From positions 32,349,501 through 32,413,500 of the forward strand of contig CM043700.1 in NCBI GenBank assembly GCA_023935145.1: DNA of 64,000 bases, given 5' to 3'. The notes under the pieces are model-generated. The model worked only from the letters and a program-made list of their open reading frames with translations, did no database searches and was not told the DNA's origin. The position numbers and the translations under genes were made by a program. This DNA is from Bretschneidera sinensis. Taxonomy: Eukaryota; Streptophyta; Magnoliopsida; Brassicales; Akaniaceae. Positions 51,099 to 62,857 of the stretch are shown here, in pieces. Each line of letters begins with the position of its first letter. The stretch's first letter is position 1.

Positions 51099-53154
51099 AT
51101 GCCTATTGGTGTTCCAAAAGTACCTTTTCGAAGTCCTGGAGAGGAAGATGCATCTTGGGTTGACGTATAGTGCGACTTGTCAGATATATTGGGCCATATG
51201 GGATTTCCCCATTCTCTCCCCCGATCGAGATATCCTCTATTTCGCCCAAAAAGATTGATTGAATTATCAAAAATTTGTAGCGTGAAGTGCAATGAAGTGT
51301 AATTAGATCCATTTTTTGGGGGGTATTCAGATTAATATTATCAATTAGAATGATTTATGGTTGACTTGGTTGGACCAATAAAATGAAGTATCCAGGCTCC
51401 GTTTAGCAAAAACCCAATTGGTACTATATCTATGATTACCACTTATATAATAAATGATTCTATTTATAAAAAAATGATAAATATGATCGATCTCAAACTG
51501 TTAATCAATCGAATAATATGATTAATACGTTGAATATTTGTTTGATAGAAGACATGAAAGAAATGGATTGAAAAAAAAAAGGAAGTTGTAGCAAAAAGAC
51601 GTGGTATTTGGTTCATTTGTCATATATGTGCAAATCAAAATCGGGCAGATCTTTACTCGGAGTAGAGCATAAAACTAAAAAAATTGAATAAAAAATGGAA
51701 GAAGCCCATTCAGGAACAAGAAAATGACATCGCGATTTGGATTGGATCTCGATGAAAAAAAATCAATGAGAAGTTAGTCCGATAAGCTTAGTTAATTTTT
51801 TTTATATTATAGGATTATAGGAAAAGGGGCCAAAACTCATCTTTCTTTAAAAATGGAAGAAAAAATCCCTTCGTTAGAAGTTATAAAAAGCCTGCTATGA
51901 AATATTAAAAAAGAAAGAGAGCTGGAATCTACACATTGATTTTTTCCACAATTTTTGTTGAACTGTATGCATCAAAAGGTGCCTGTACGGCTCCTAAGGG
52001 ATACAATTTGATCCTAATCAACCGACTTTATCGAGAAAGATTAATTTTTTTAGGCCAAGAGGTTGATATCGAGATCTCGAATCAACTTATTGGTCTTATG
52101 GTATATCTCAGTATAGAGAATGATACCAAGGAACTGTATTTGTTTATAAGCTCTCCTGGCGGATGGGTAATACCCGGAATAGCCATTTATGATACTATGC
52201 AATTTGTGAAACCAGATGTACAGACAATATGCATGGGATTGGCCGCTTCAATGGGATCTTTTATCCTAGTCGGAGGAGAAATTACCAAACGTCTAGCATT
52301 CCCTCACGTTTGGCGCCAATGAGTTTTTTATTTGGGAGAAAAAGAAGACTATGCCTTCGCCATATGAAATATGAATTAGTAAGTAATAATAGCATGGCAC
52401 TTCGAATTCGATATGAATCTTTTTTTCAAAAAAATTAGATTATGTATCGCAAGAGTAGTATGAGATAAGGGGTATTCAAAATTTGATCTTACCTATTGTG
52501 AGCCCATTTCAGTGTCACAAACTTTTTTTCACACCGGAAGGCTATTAACAATATTTATGTTATGGAAAAGTACAAAAATAAAAAAGAAATAATAATAAAA
52601 AAAAGAAACTTTTGGATTGCTGAATCACTGACGAAATAAATATATAAAGCAACGGGGCCATCATAGTATTTTTTTGAACTCCGCCGAAAAAAAAAGAAGG
52701 GTGGTAATTGGATCATTTATTGATCTGGGTCTAATAGACCCTATTTTTTCTCTTTCTTCCATGAAAGGTAAAAAACGTGAATTCCATTGTAGAGCCGTAT
52801 TCAATGCACAAAAGATGCCTGTACGGTTATTCAATTTTCTCTTTTTTTTTCTTATTATTCGTTATCTCGTCTCCTCGCCTCATCATGCGAGACAGAAGAA
52901 CCTTTTATTATGTTATAGCATCAGGGTAATGATCCATCAACCTGCTAGTTCTTTTTATGAGGCACAAACGGGAGAATTTATCCTGGAAGCGGAAGAACTA
53001 CTCAAACTTCGCGAAACCCTCACAAGGGTTTATGTACAAAGAACGGGCAAGACCTTATGGGTTGTATCCGAAGACATGGAAAGGGATATTTTTATGTCAG
53101 CAACAGAAGCCCAAGCTCATTGAATTGTTGATCTTGTAGCGGTTCAATAAAAAA
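51099..53154 (+). pseudogene. clpP: clpP pseudogene, three exons, premature stop near the end
   Basis: Exon 1 (51,099-51,169) reads [20 protein letters not shown]. After an intron, exon 2 (about 52,019-52,308) has [20 protein letters not shown] and [16 protein letters not shown], containing the catalytic serine. Exon 3 (about 52,923-53,154) has [13 protein letters not shown], with the catalytic histidine, and [17 protein letters not shown]. Immediately after AQAH the expected glycine codon GGA is TGA, losing the last nine residues (frame IVDLVAVQ would follow to the old stop at about 53,152). The plastid Clp protease subunit normally has about 196 residues. The single stop could be harmless to folding, but the gene sits in the nucleus with plastid introns. 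Confidence 0.9.
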
Positions 53155-53308
53155 TAGCAGTGATTTCACGCACAAATCCATAATTTAAGATTTTCTCTTT
53201 TGAATGGTTTAGTTTAATATTCTATTAAGTATTTAATAGAAGTAATTGTAATTCAGAATCATCCGGTTAGGATCAATCTAAACCAGCCCATTATGTATAT
53301 GATTCAGC

Positions 53309-53422
53309 ATGCCAACTATTAAACAACTTATTAGAAACACAAGACAGCCAATCAGAAATGTCACGAAATCCCCCGCTCTTCGGGGATGTCCTCAGCGCCG
53401 AGGAACATGTACTAGGGTGTAT
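53309..53422 (+). pseudogene. rps12: rps12 5' exon (trans-spliced gene, exon 1 only)
   Basis: 38 codons, [20 protein letters not shown] to TCTRVY, followed by gtgcgactcg, the 5' half of the trans-spliced group II intron. Exons 2-3 of rps12 lie in the plastid inverted repeat and are not in this block, so no complete protein can be made here. Confidence 0.95.
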
Positions 53423-54214
53423 GTGCGACTCGTTCCGATCATGGACTGAGACATAAAAAGGAAAGAATTTTTTCAGTATCAGTGATCAGTACCAAGGAAT
53501 AAAATTGAATGGAGTTCCTCCATTCACTATCTAAAAAAGATGGATCTATCATATCCTTCTATTGTGTATGAAACTTATGGTTTCCATTGGTGCAAATCCA
53601 ATCACCTCAATTTGGGAGAAAGAATCCCCCATTGGTAACAAATGGTTATCCATTAAGCGGGGGAAATCCTATTTTATTAAAATTTATTTAAAAAACAGAA
53701 AGATTATGCTTCTACTCTTGCAAGAACGGACTAACAGGGTCAGCTACCCAACTAATCTTCATAATTAAATACCGTTACTGTATAAAGTAGATCTCGTTGT
53801 GAAAGACCTATTACTGGAAAATTCATGGGTAGAGCCAAAGAGTGTGAACTGTACAAGTTACCAATAGTATTGATTAATTGAAGAAAGGAGCTCCGGTGTA
53901 TAGAGAGGACCTCACCGTTTAAGAAGTAACCATAGAAACGATGGAACCCACTATTTATTTATCCATTTCTATTTAGTACTTTTTTTTAGTTATTATGCTT
54001 TTTTTGATACTTGGTATCAAAAAAATTTCTCAGTTCAAGGCGAAATGCCTAGAAAAAGAAAAAATCGTGGTGGGAAAGGTTAGAGTAGCAAAAGCCATTG
54101 GAATTTTTATTTTATACATTGGAAGAATCCGTTTTGTTATTAATAGACCAGCAAAGGGGAAAAAAGAATAACTGAAAGAAAGAATTAGTTATTCATCAAA
54201 GTTTCATTTATTCA

Positions 54215-54568
54215 ATGACCAGAATTAAACGTGGATATATAGCTCGGAGACGTAGAACAAAAATTCGTTTATTTGCATCAAGATTTCGAGGGGCTCATTC
54301 ACTACTTACTCGAACTATTACTCAACAGAGAATAAGAGCTTTGGTTTCGGCTCATCGGGATAGGGGTAGGAAAAAAAGAGATTTTCGTCGTTTGTGGATC
54401 ACTCGAATAAATGCAGTAATTCGCGGAAATAGGATATCCTATAGTTATAATAGACTCATACACAATCTGTACAAGAAGTAGTTGCTTCTTAATCGTAAAA
54501 TACTTGCACAAATAGCTATATCAAATATGAGTTGTCTTTATACGATTTCCAATGAGATCATAAAATAA
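54215..54568 (+). pseudogene. rpl20: rpl20 pseudogene, nonsense codon at residue 89
   Basis: Starts [20 protein letters not shown] and reads to HNLYKK, then a TAG at 54,479-54,481. After the stop the frame continues 28 codons (LLLNRKILAQIAI...) to TAA at 54,566-54,568, giving the usual total of 117 codons. The TAG probably replaces CAG, a C-to-T change typical of methylated nuclear DNA. Ribosomal protein L20 of the plastid large subunit, broken here. Confidence 0.9.
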
Positions 54569-54860
54569 GGAGATTGGAAGGAATCCACTGGAATGTTTTA
54601 AATGGAGTTCCCAGGAGAATGAGCTCGGGGAAGGTAGAGTAGAAATTAGTATGCTAAAATATAAAGTCGTCCAAACAAAATGAGTGAATATGCTCCATAA
54701 AAAAAGATTTATTCTTCTTCGACGATTCTTTTATTTGATTTTTTTCTTACATTACAACAGACATGACAATCAAATTTTGATTCTCGGATTTTTCGAACAA
54801 AACATTAATCTGCCTTTGAGTTCGTTCGGTTTGGAATTTTGATTCCATTGAAGACTAAGC

Positions 54861-55166
54861 CTATTTTTTTATGGTTCTAAGACCAGTAGCTCTAGCGGTC
54901 GACTCACTTCTTTCAAATTGTTTCTCATTATTAAGAAAAGGTAACGAAGATAAAATACGAGCTTGTTTTATAGCAATAGTAATTAATCGTTGTTGTTTTA
55001 AGGTCAATCTATTCACCTGCCTAGATAATATTTTTCCTTGTTCACTAATAAATCGACTAATTAAACTCATGTTTCTATAATCAATTCGATCCCCCGATTG
55101 GATCGGGGGCAAACCCCTACGAAAAGATCGCTTGGATTTAAGAAAGAGTCGCTTGGATTTATCCAT
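54861..55166 (-). CDS. rps18: rps18, plastid-derived, intact frame (nuclear copy)
   Basis: 101 residues, [20 protein letters not shown] to ATGLRTIKK, of normal length, encoding a small-subunit plastid ribosomal protein. Its partner rpl33, normally upstream, is absent: the block ends in an AT repeat and then LTR sequence. Confidence 0.9.
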   Translation of the reverse strand: MDKSKRLFLKSKRSFRRGLPPIQSGDRIDYRNMSLISRFISEQGKILSRQVNRLTLKQQRLITIAIKQARILSSLPFLNNEKQFERSESTARATGLRTIKK

Positions 55167-55211
55167 TATTTTTTTATTCCTTATCTCTAAAATCCTATTT
55201 CGATCGGATCA

Positions 55212-55216
<5 letters not shown>

Positions 55217-55280
<64 letters not shown>
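55217..55280. repeat. (AT)n microsatellite at the NUPT edge
   Basis: About 64 bp of pure AT repeats upstream of rps18, probably expanded after insertion. The 160 bp beyond it (55,281-55,440) is AT-rich and only possibly plastid. Confidence 0.95.
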
Positions 55281-55284
<4 letters not shown>

Positions 55285-55444
55285 TAATAAATAGGATTTG
55301 GTTTGTTTATATTTATTTATTTGTTTATATTTAAATATATGTAATAATATACCTAATTTTCATGTATGTCATTTTTTCATGTTCCTTGAAAGGTTGACAT
55401 ACAAGCACTCGATTCGATCTATTTCTTTATCTCCCCGTGAATTG

Positions 55445-56212
55445 TAAGGGGCATTCATTAAGGCTGAAAAACTGAAGAAAACTGCCACACTCTTCTCCAT
55501 TACGGTGTTCAAGCATGAGCCCCATGGCCAACTAATCTCCAAGCAAGGCGAATGGATGAATTCTTAGGTGTAGTTGTTCTTATTTCTATTCTTGATTCAG
55601 TTGTAGTTAGGATTTATTGTTAAACATTGTTAGGATTTACTCCTTGATTTAATTAGAAGATTTTCTCTTAATCTGATGATTGCATCTTCCTCCTCCATAT
55701 GAGTCCAGTCATGCTCTTCTTATGTTAAGTTATTGGATGTGATTAAGTTCGGTAGATTTATCTTTTAGGTTTGTCCATTACTGCGATATTATCATTGAGA
55801 TTTATTGTTGTTTCTTGATAAATCTATAAGATAGGTCATGTGTGCTTGAATCGAAAGTAAAGAGTACTTCATAGCAATTACATTAGGATTTACATGTGCT
55901 TTGATTGAATATTCACCGATTGTTTGTTTGGGATGTGAAACAAGCAATCGAGATAAAAACAATTGAATCGAGAGTGGAATAAGGCAACGAACCTATGGAG
56001 GATTCTCGGAACCTTGTTGTTTCTCATTTATATTCTTCATTATATTTACACAATTTTCTCACATTACTTTTTTTTTTTATCAAAATTCAGATTCTCTCAC
56101 TTGATCTTTATCGTTCGTGTTAAGGTTACACTTTCCCTTGTAGTTCGCTTTTCCTCGTGGGATCGACACCTCAACTATACACAATAACCGCGTACTAGTT
56201 TGAGCGTAATCA
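55445..56212 (+). mobile_element. 5' LTR of the Athila-like + element, second part
   Basis: Resumes after the plastid block with a cattaaggctgaaaaactga region and phrases such as gagccccatggccaactaat. It ends gagcgtaatca at 56,212, just before a primer-binding site. Together with 44,042-44,610 it forms one split LTR. Confidence 0.7.
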
Positions 56213-56217
56213 ATTTT

Positions 56218-56235
56218 TGGCGTCGTTGCCGGGGA
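56218..56235 (+). other. Primer-binding site, tRNA-Asp type
   Basis: tggcgtcgttgccgggga matches the complement of the 3' end of plant tRNA-Asp except for one base (t for c at position 6). It lies 5 bp after the LTR end, so the LTR to its left is the 5' LTR of a + strand element whose body continues to the right of the window's nested Athila. Confidence 0.8.
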
Positions 56236-56239
56236 AACG

Positions 56240-57505
56240 TGTTGTGCGATTATCTACCTAAAAAATGTGCAAATAATCGTACTTGTTTTACTTGCAAGTG
56301 CACAAGGTCAATGGTAGCATAGTGTGCAAGTGCGAGATCATTTCCACAGAGAATGGTAAACTTCGATTTAGAATTAGTTTCTTCAAAGTAAAAAGAGAAA
56401 TAAATGTTGAGTGTGAGCTAATAATAATAAGAATATAGGACTGCGATATCCACCACTAATTACACTTTCCCACTAAGTAAGGTGCCAATGCTCTAGCTTA
56501 TTATGAATATTTAATGGTTGCAAACCTAAGGGCTTGGCCCACACCTTAGGCTATTGATCTCCCTATGCAACGAGTTAGGCATGATGTATACTCTAACTCT
56601 TTTCTTTCTAAAGAGATTCAACATGGGTGTATACTGAGTTGTTCCTTAAGAGAGCATAAGGGTTGTGGAGATCGACAACCACACGGGACCTAGGGCTTGG
56701 TCCGCTCTTGGTTTCCCATGTTGATTAACCTAGGAATCTGGTGTGGATATCTTTTGTTACTATTTTTAAAAACAGGACTTGGTCATCCAAATTGATTCAA
56801 CCAACTTATCCATATCACATGCATACGTTGATCAGGCACACACATATGAAGAATTTAAATACAAGCAAGCATTAATCAAGTTAAACATTCTAACATCGCT
56901 ATAGATAAAGGTAATCAATGAGTATATATGTGGAAAAGCATAATTAGGGCTTCAATCAAGCCCTATAAGGGTTTAGTTACACATTTTAATTGAACTAAAC
57001 ATTATAACCATAATAAGTAAAAACAGAAAAATAAAGCCCGAAGAAGACTCGGGAGATGAGTCATCAATTCCTCTCCAAGCTTGCAACTTCAAGTTTTTAA
57101 AATAAAAAGTATGGTTTCTGTGTTTTACAAGGCTATATATAGGGCTCTAAGGGTGCCCCGAAACCCTAATTTCCTATTTGAGGTTCAGAGACTTCTTTCT
57201 ATATCTGGCTCTACCACCTCTGGAGTGTGTGCGCTCGAGTGTATGTGGGCTGCGCTCGAGCCTTCTGAGTGTGTGCTCGTGTGCCTGTGTGCTCGAACAC
57301 AAGGGAGGTGCGCTCGAGCACACCTTGCTGGATTGCAGAACTTTACTTTTTATTCCTTAGAGCTCTAAAATGTCATCTTTTTGTCAAAACCCTTTGAAAA
57401 ACACATCAAACATGAAAATGAAATAGAATCTACTAAAATAGATAAACAAAGAGCCTAACAAGCGTAAGTTAAGGGGTTTAAATATGACTATTTAAGCACT
57501 TATCA
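56240..57505 (-). mobile_element. 3' LTR of the Athila element
   Basis: On the - strand it begins TGATAAGTGC at 57,505 and ends GCACAACA at 56,240 (TG...CA, 1,266 bp). It has gctcgagcgca repeats (about 57,225-57,330) and a ccctatatatagcc TATA region near 57,140 (- strand). Confidence 0.8.
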
Positions 57506-57520
57506 CATCCCCAAACTTAC
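57506..57520 (-). other. Polypurine tract of the Athila element
   Basis: The - strand reads gtaagtttggggatg immediately before the LTR start TGATAAG. Confidence 0.75.
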
Positions 57521-58981
57521 ATATTGCTAGTCCCTTAATGATATTAAAAAATTTGGGTTGCACATAAAACCATGATGACCGTTCATGAGTAAACATATAA
57601 TAAAAACACATTTTTGTAATGAATAAGGATTTTAAAAGCTCATGTTACTTACCTAAGGTTAGCTTAAGACATCGCAAGTTTGATTTGTGTGTGATGAATT
57701 AGCACATAGAAGATAGGACTTCCAAATAATTTTAATGTATAGTGTTTCGGTGCCCAAACCTTTATCGAATTCCTTATCAAAAAGAACAAAAATGGCATAA
57801 TGCTTGCTTCTTTTCTTTTTCTTTTATCATGAGATTTTTGCCATGTTGAGTTCCATTAAGCTTTCTAATTGACCCTTATAACGAGTGTTTAGCCAATGAC
57901 TCCCAAACTAGATGGTTTTAGGGCATTAGGTGTAAAGACACCCCTAAGGACTTACTAACTCGAGTCAAAAAGGCTACGGAACTAACAGGTCTCAATGCTT
58001 CCAAGTGAAATTCTCACCTTTTGACATGAACACTCACTGCTTACTGAGGCAAGAGGCCCAGTTACTCAGTAGAAATTTTTATTATGATCATTAAATGCTT
58101 AATTCATACCTTTTGACGTGAACACTCACTGCTTACTGAGGCAAGAGGTCCAGTTACTCAGTAGAAAGTTTTTAATGATCATTAGAAGCTTTTTATTCTC
58201 TTTTTGCAAGATGGACATTTTTTCTTTATTTTTCTTATGCCAAATTGTTCTTCTAACAAGTTATCCGATTACAGTTAGGTCATGGAAATATATACATAAG
58301 AATTATGTGTCATACCCCACGCAAATGCGTGCTAATGTGCTCATGTTAGATCTGAATCAAACTCGTGAGTTCTTAAGTGCCTTGAGGTAGGTACTAAACT
58401 TTTAAAATTCCTATTAAAAGACTATGTGTTCTAGATTTTAAACTTACTAATGAAGTTTTATCATATTTTTAAATCAACCAAAATTTTTAACACAAAATGA
58501 GCATGTATTTATCTTTTCTTAAAAAAAAAAAAAACTGGGACCTAGTGTGTGCATGTGTCAGTATCTCCCACTACCCCAAACTTAATATAAACATTGTCCC
58601 CAATGTGTGTGTGGCATGGAAATATCTGACTTGGGAAATGGAGAACTAGATTGCTTGTATTGCTCGTACACGCCCCCAAACTTGAACTGGATGCACGCAC
58701 TAAGTTCCTGATAAAGAAAAATAAACATTGTGCCAAAAAACAAGAATTATGGATAATAAACATTTAAACATAAACATAAATAAAAAGAAAAATAATACAA
58801 TGAAAAGGATATGCTTTGGGGTGCCTCCCATGAGCGCTAAGTTTTACATCTTCAGTCAGACGGAGTATCCTCTCACTGTTGGTCATCAGGTGGTGCGGAT
58901 TGCTTGTTTCAGGCATTAGAGTGTAGCTACTGGTGTAAATGCGCTCGATCGCAAGGTGGATGTGCACTCGATCGAACTGCA
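57521..58981 (-). other. Athila 3' region without a recognisable env-like ORF
   Basis: About 1.46 kb between integrase and the polypurine tract. It contains a 92-bp tandem duplication (58,016-58,190) and AT-rich DNA, with no open frame resembling the env-like gene that some Athila elements carry. It may be non-coding 3' UTR. Confidence 0.6.
58016..58190. repeat. 92-bp tandem duplication in Athila 3' region
   Basis: accttttgacatgaacactc at 58,016 recurs as accttttgacgtgaacactc at 58,108. The downstream actgcttactgaggcaagag and gttactcagtagaaa are conserved in both copies. Confidence 0.9.
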
Positions 58982-59926
58982 TCAGGTAATGACGTTATGT
59001 GCGATAGAAACTGGGCATTCAAGTGGTTCAGGTGTTTGTGGATCAGCTATATATTGGACGGTTTGAAGTGTCAAGTCCTCGTCTCGAGGAGGTATGTTGA
59101 GATAGAGGTAAGGTTTGACTCGGTGTCCATTGACTGTAAATGTCTGGTTGCTATTTGAGCTATGAATCTCCAAAGCCCCATGAGGAAAGACCTTGGTGAC
59201 CACATACGGACCAGCCCAATGGGACTTTAGTTTGCCTGGGAACAGCCTTAATCTCGAATTGTAGAGTAGCACACTTTGTCCTACGTGAAACTCTTTTCGC
59301 ACTAGTTATTTGTCATGATAGGCCTTTGCCCTTTCCTTGTAAAGCTTGGTATTCTCACATGCGTCAAGCCATAATTCTTCTAGCTCATTTAAGTGCAGCC
59401 TCCTTTTCTCACCCGCTTGTTTCATATCAAAGTTGAATTGTTTAATGGCCCAATATGCTCGATGTTCTAGCTCTACAGGTGGATGGCATGCTTTTCTAAA
59501 GACTAAGCGGTATGGGGACATCCCAATTTGTGTCTTATAAGCTGTCCTGTATGCCCACAGAGCATCATTGAGTCATAAAGACCAATCCTTCCGACTAGGA
59601 TTCATAGTTCTCTCCAAGATGCTTTTGATTTCTCGGTTGCTTATCTTCACTTGGCCACTAGTCTGAGGGTGATATGGGGTGCCAACCTTATGGGTGATTC
59701 CATATTTTTTTATGAGTGCGGCAAAAGAATGATGATGAAAGTGGCTGCCTCCATCACTGATGATCGCTCTTGGTGTCCTGAGCTGGGTAAAAATGTTATC
59801 CTGTAGAAACTTCAACACCACTTTATGATTATTAGTCTTTGGGGAAATAGCCTTGACCCATTTAGACACATAATCCACACCCACAAGAATATATAAATTA
59901 CCAAAGAAATTGGGGAATGGACCCAT
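58982..59926 (-). pseudogene. Athila integrase core and C-terminal part (broken)
   Basis: Core at 59,573-59,926: [12 protein letters not shown] carries the first catalytic Asp, [12 protein letters not shown] the second, and [20 protein letters not shown] the Glu. A middle segment (59,306-59,521) starts [20 protein letters not shown]. The C-terminal part (58,982-59,302) has VGQSVLLYNSRLRLFPGKLK and a VNGHRVKPYL end. A stop precedes the core at 59,938, and frame changes separate the pieces, so integrase is broken. Confidence 0.9.
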
Positions 59927-59938
59927 GAAATCAATGCC

Positions 59939-61087
59939 CTATACATCAAAAAGTTCTATTATATGGATATTTTGTAGGGGCATCTGATTTCGAGATGAGA
60001 AGTTACCTGTCTGTTGGCATCTATCACATGAGCTACAGAATGTGAAGGCATTTTTAAATAGATTAGGCCAATAGAAATCGGATTGTAGTACCTTAAGTGC
60101 TGTTTTCTTGGCCCCAAAATGACCTCCACAAGCAAACTGATAGCAATGTTGTAATAAGCTCAAATGCTCCTCCTCCGAGACACACCGTCGGATGATTTGA
60201 TCGGGGCAGAATTTGAAAAGGTAGGGATCATCCCAACAGTAGTGTCGAGGCATAGATATTAACCGCATCTTTCCTTGCGTAGTCATACCTGGAGGAAAAA
60301 CCTTAGCAGTTAGATAATTGACAATGTCAGTATACCACATAAGTTTTACCTCTAGTGCGAATAATTGTTCATTGGGGAAGTTCTCAATCAAGGGTAACTC
60401 ATTTTTGTCATAGGGTAGCCTTGATAAATGATTAGCAACCACATTTTCACTGAGTTTCTTTTCTTTGATTTCCAAATTAAATTCTTGTGATAGTAGTACC
60501 CATCTGATTAACCTAGGCTTTGCATCTTTCTTAGAAAATAAATATCTCAAAGCAGCATGATCAGTGAATACAATAACCTTAGAGCCAATAAGATATGATC
60601 TAAACTTTTCTAAAGCAAAAATAACAGCTAACAATTCCTTTTCAGTAGTAGAGTAGTTAAGCTGAGCATCATTTAAAGTTCTAGAAGCATAGTGAATAGC
60701 ATGAGGTACCTTATTGACTCTTTGACCTAAGACGGCTCCCAAGGCAAAATCACTGGCATCACACATCAATTTGAATGGAAGATTCCAATCTGGTGCCATC
60801 ATTATTGGGGTGGAGGTTAGAACATCCTTTAATGTATTGAAAGCTGTCATACAGCTATCAGTCCACTCAATTTTGGTATCTTTAGCTAATAATGCACAAA
60901 GAGGTCTTGAGATTTTGGAGAAATCTTTGATGAATCGTCTATAAAAATCGGTATATCTGAGAAAACTTCTAACACCCTTGACTGTGAGAGGAGGAAGTAG
61001 CTTTAAAATGGTGTCTATTTTAGCCTTGTCTACCTCAATACCTTTGGTGGAGATGGAATGTCCCAATACAATGCCTTGTTGGACCAT
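59939..61087 (-). pseudogene. Athila RT connection, RNase H and integrase zinc finger
   Basis: A long open segment of 382 codons. RT thumb: [20 protein letters not shown]. RNase [20 protein letters not shown] and [14 protein letters not shown]. Integrase zinc-binding: [15 protein letters not shown] followed by [13 protein letters not shown]. It is the best-preserved stretch of the element. It is separated from the RT palm by a stop at about 61,100 and a frame break. Confidence 0.9.
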
Positions 61088-61147
61088 AAAGTGACATTTC
61101 TCTTAATTGAAAACTAAGTTGTTCTCTTCACATCTCTTGAGGACACT

Positions 61148-61753
61148 CTATAGATGACTTAGGCATTCATCAAAATTGGAACCAAAGACACTGAAATCAT
61201 GCATGAATACCTCAATGTATTTCTCCACCATATCGGAAAATATGCTCATCATACATCTTTGAAAAGTGACTGGTGCGTTGTATAAATCGAATGACATCCT
61301 TTGATAAGAAAATGTACTGAAAGGACATGTGAAGGTAGTTTTTTCTTGATCCTCAGGTGCTATAGCAATCTGGTTGTACCCACTGTACCCATCCAAGAAG
61401 TAATAATAGCTATGACCAATTAATCTCTCCAACATTTGATCAATGAATGGCAAGGGAAAGTGATTTTTTCTGGTCACTTTGTTCAATCTTCGGTAGTCGA
61501 TACAGACTCTCTAACTAGTTGTTTTTCTTGTAGGTATAAGCTTATCGTCCTCATTCTTCACCACTGTGATCCCACTCTTTTTCAGAACAACTTGGATCGA
61601 ACTGACCCATTTACTCTCTGAGATGGGGTAGATAATGCCAACATTTAGAAATTTTAATACCTCGGCCTTTACTACCTTTTCCATGTGTGGGTTAAGTCTT
61701 CTTTGAGTATCTCGAGTGGGCCTTACTTTAGCCTCAAGGTAGATACTATACAT
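61148..61753 (-). pseudogene. Athila reverse transcriptase (catalytic Asp lost)
   Basis: 61,511-61,753 holds the start of RT (VVKAEVLKFLNVGIIYPISE), and 61,148-61,486 the palm (KNHFPLPFIDQMLERLIG, FLDGYSGYNQIAIAPEDQEK). The catalytic motif normally reading FMDDFSVFG reads FMHDFSVFG at about 61,187-61,215, so one of the two metal-binding aspartates is histidine. The piece cannot be active. Confidence 0.9.
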
Positions 61754-61792
61754 GCACTTGGCTGGACTTATCCCCTTAATGTCAGCAATGGT

Positions 61793-62779
61793 TCATCCTA
61801 TGGCAGATCCATGTTCCCTAAGAACTCTTAATAATGTTTCTTCTTCTCCAATACTCAAATTAACAGCTACAATCATAGGTAATGTCTTATTCTCTCCCAA
61901 GTAAGCATAAGTTAAATGCTCTGGTAGCTGCTTTAATTCCAATGTTGGTGCCTGGATAATAGAAGGAAGAATAGTAGTATTAGTAGGTATGGGAGTTTCA
62001 AATGGAGGAGCATACTTACTTGAGTGTTTTGGAGAATCCTTAAGGAGGTGCACAACTTTAATGATGTCATCAGTAATATATTTAGGCTCTTGCTCAATAT
62101 CCACTCTTATAAAGCTATGGGTAATAGTAGTCTCCAATGGATTAATGTGCTAGACCTGAAAAGCTTGCTCAACAAAATTTTGCATTATATATACATTAAA
62201 GCATTCTATATCATCTTGAGGAAGTTTTAATGTATCAAATATTTTAAACTCTATTTTCTCACTATTCACCTTCATACTTACTATATCCTTTTTTACACAA
62301 ATCTTTGTATCGGTAGTTCTCATGAAAGATCTTCCTAAAATAATGGGCAAGGGTAATGGCATAGGGCATTCCTCCATATCTAACACAATGAAATCAGTAG
62401 GTGGAATGAACTCACCTACCTTTACCAGGACATCCTCAAGAATACCCCTAGGTCTTTTTATACCTCTATCTGCCAACTGCAAGATAATGGAAGTTGGTTG
62501 TAGCTCCCCTAATCCTAGGGTTTCAAATACTGTGTATGGTAGCAAATTTACACCCGCTTCCAAATCTAGTAATGCTCGCTCAAACAACTGATCATCTATC
62601 CTACAGGGAATAGTAAAACTACCCGGATCTTTCAGTTTTGGTGCGAGTTTTCTTAATAGCACAACACTTACTTCTTCAGTTAAGGCTACAGTCTCATGCT
62701 CTTGAAATTTTCTCTTATGAGTGCAACAATCTTTTAGGAATTTAGCATAGGCAGGTATTTGTTGAATTGGATCTAACAA
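61793..62779 (-). pseudogene. Athila protease region and linker
   Basis: 62,150-62,779 has the retropepsin-like region. The usual DLGAS active site reads DLEAGVNLLPYTVF, with glycine replaced by glutamate, followed by ILQLADRGIKRPRGILEDVL and ILGRSFMRTTDTKI. 61,793-62,137 is the linker to RT. The two pieces are in different frames. Confidence 0.85.
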
Positions 62780-62857
62780 ATGAATGTTTATTTCAACTTT
62801 CCGTAAGGTTTCAAAAATATCAAGCAGTTTATTTTCTTTCTTTTGTTTTATTAACCT

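Noticed and set aside
58118..58390. Possible env-like ORF of Athila
   Set aside because: Only 90 codons, + strand, overlapping the 92-bp duplication; the element reads -. No env-like features.
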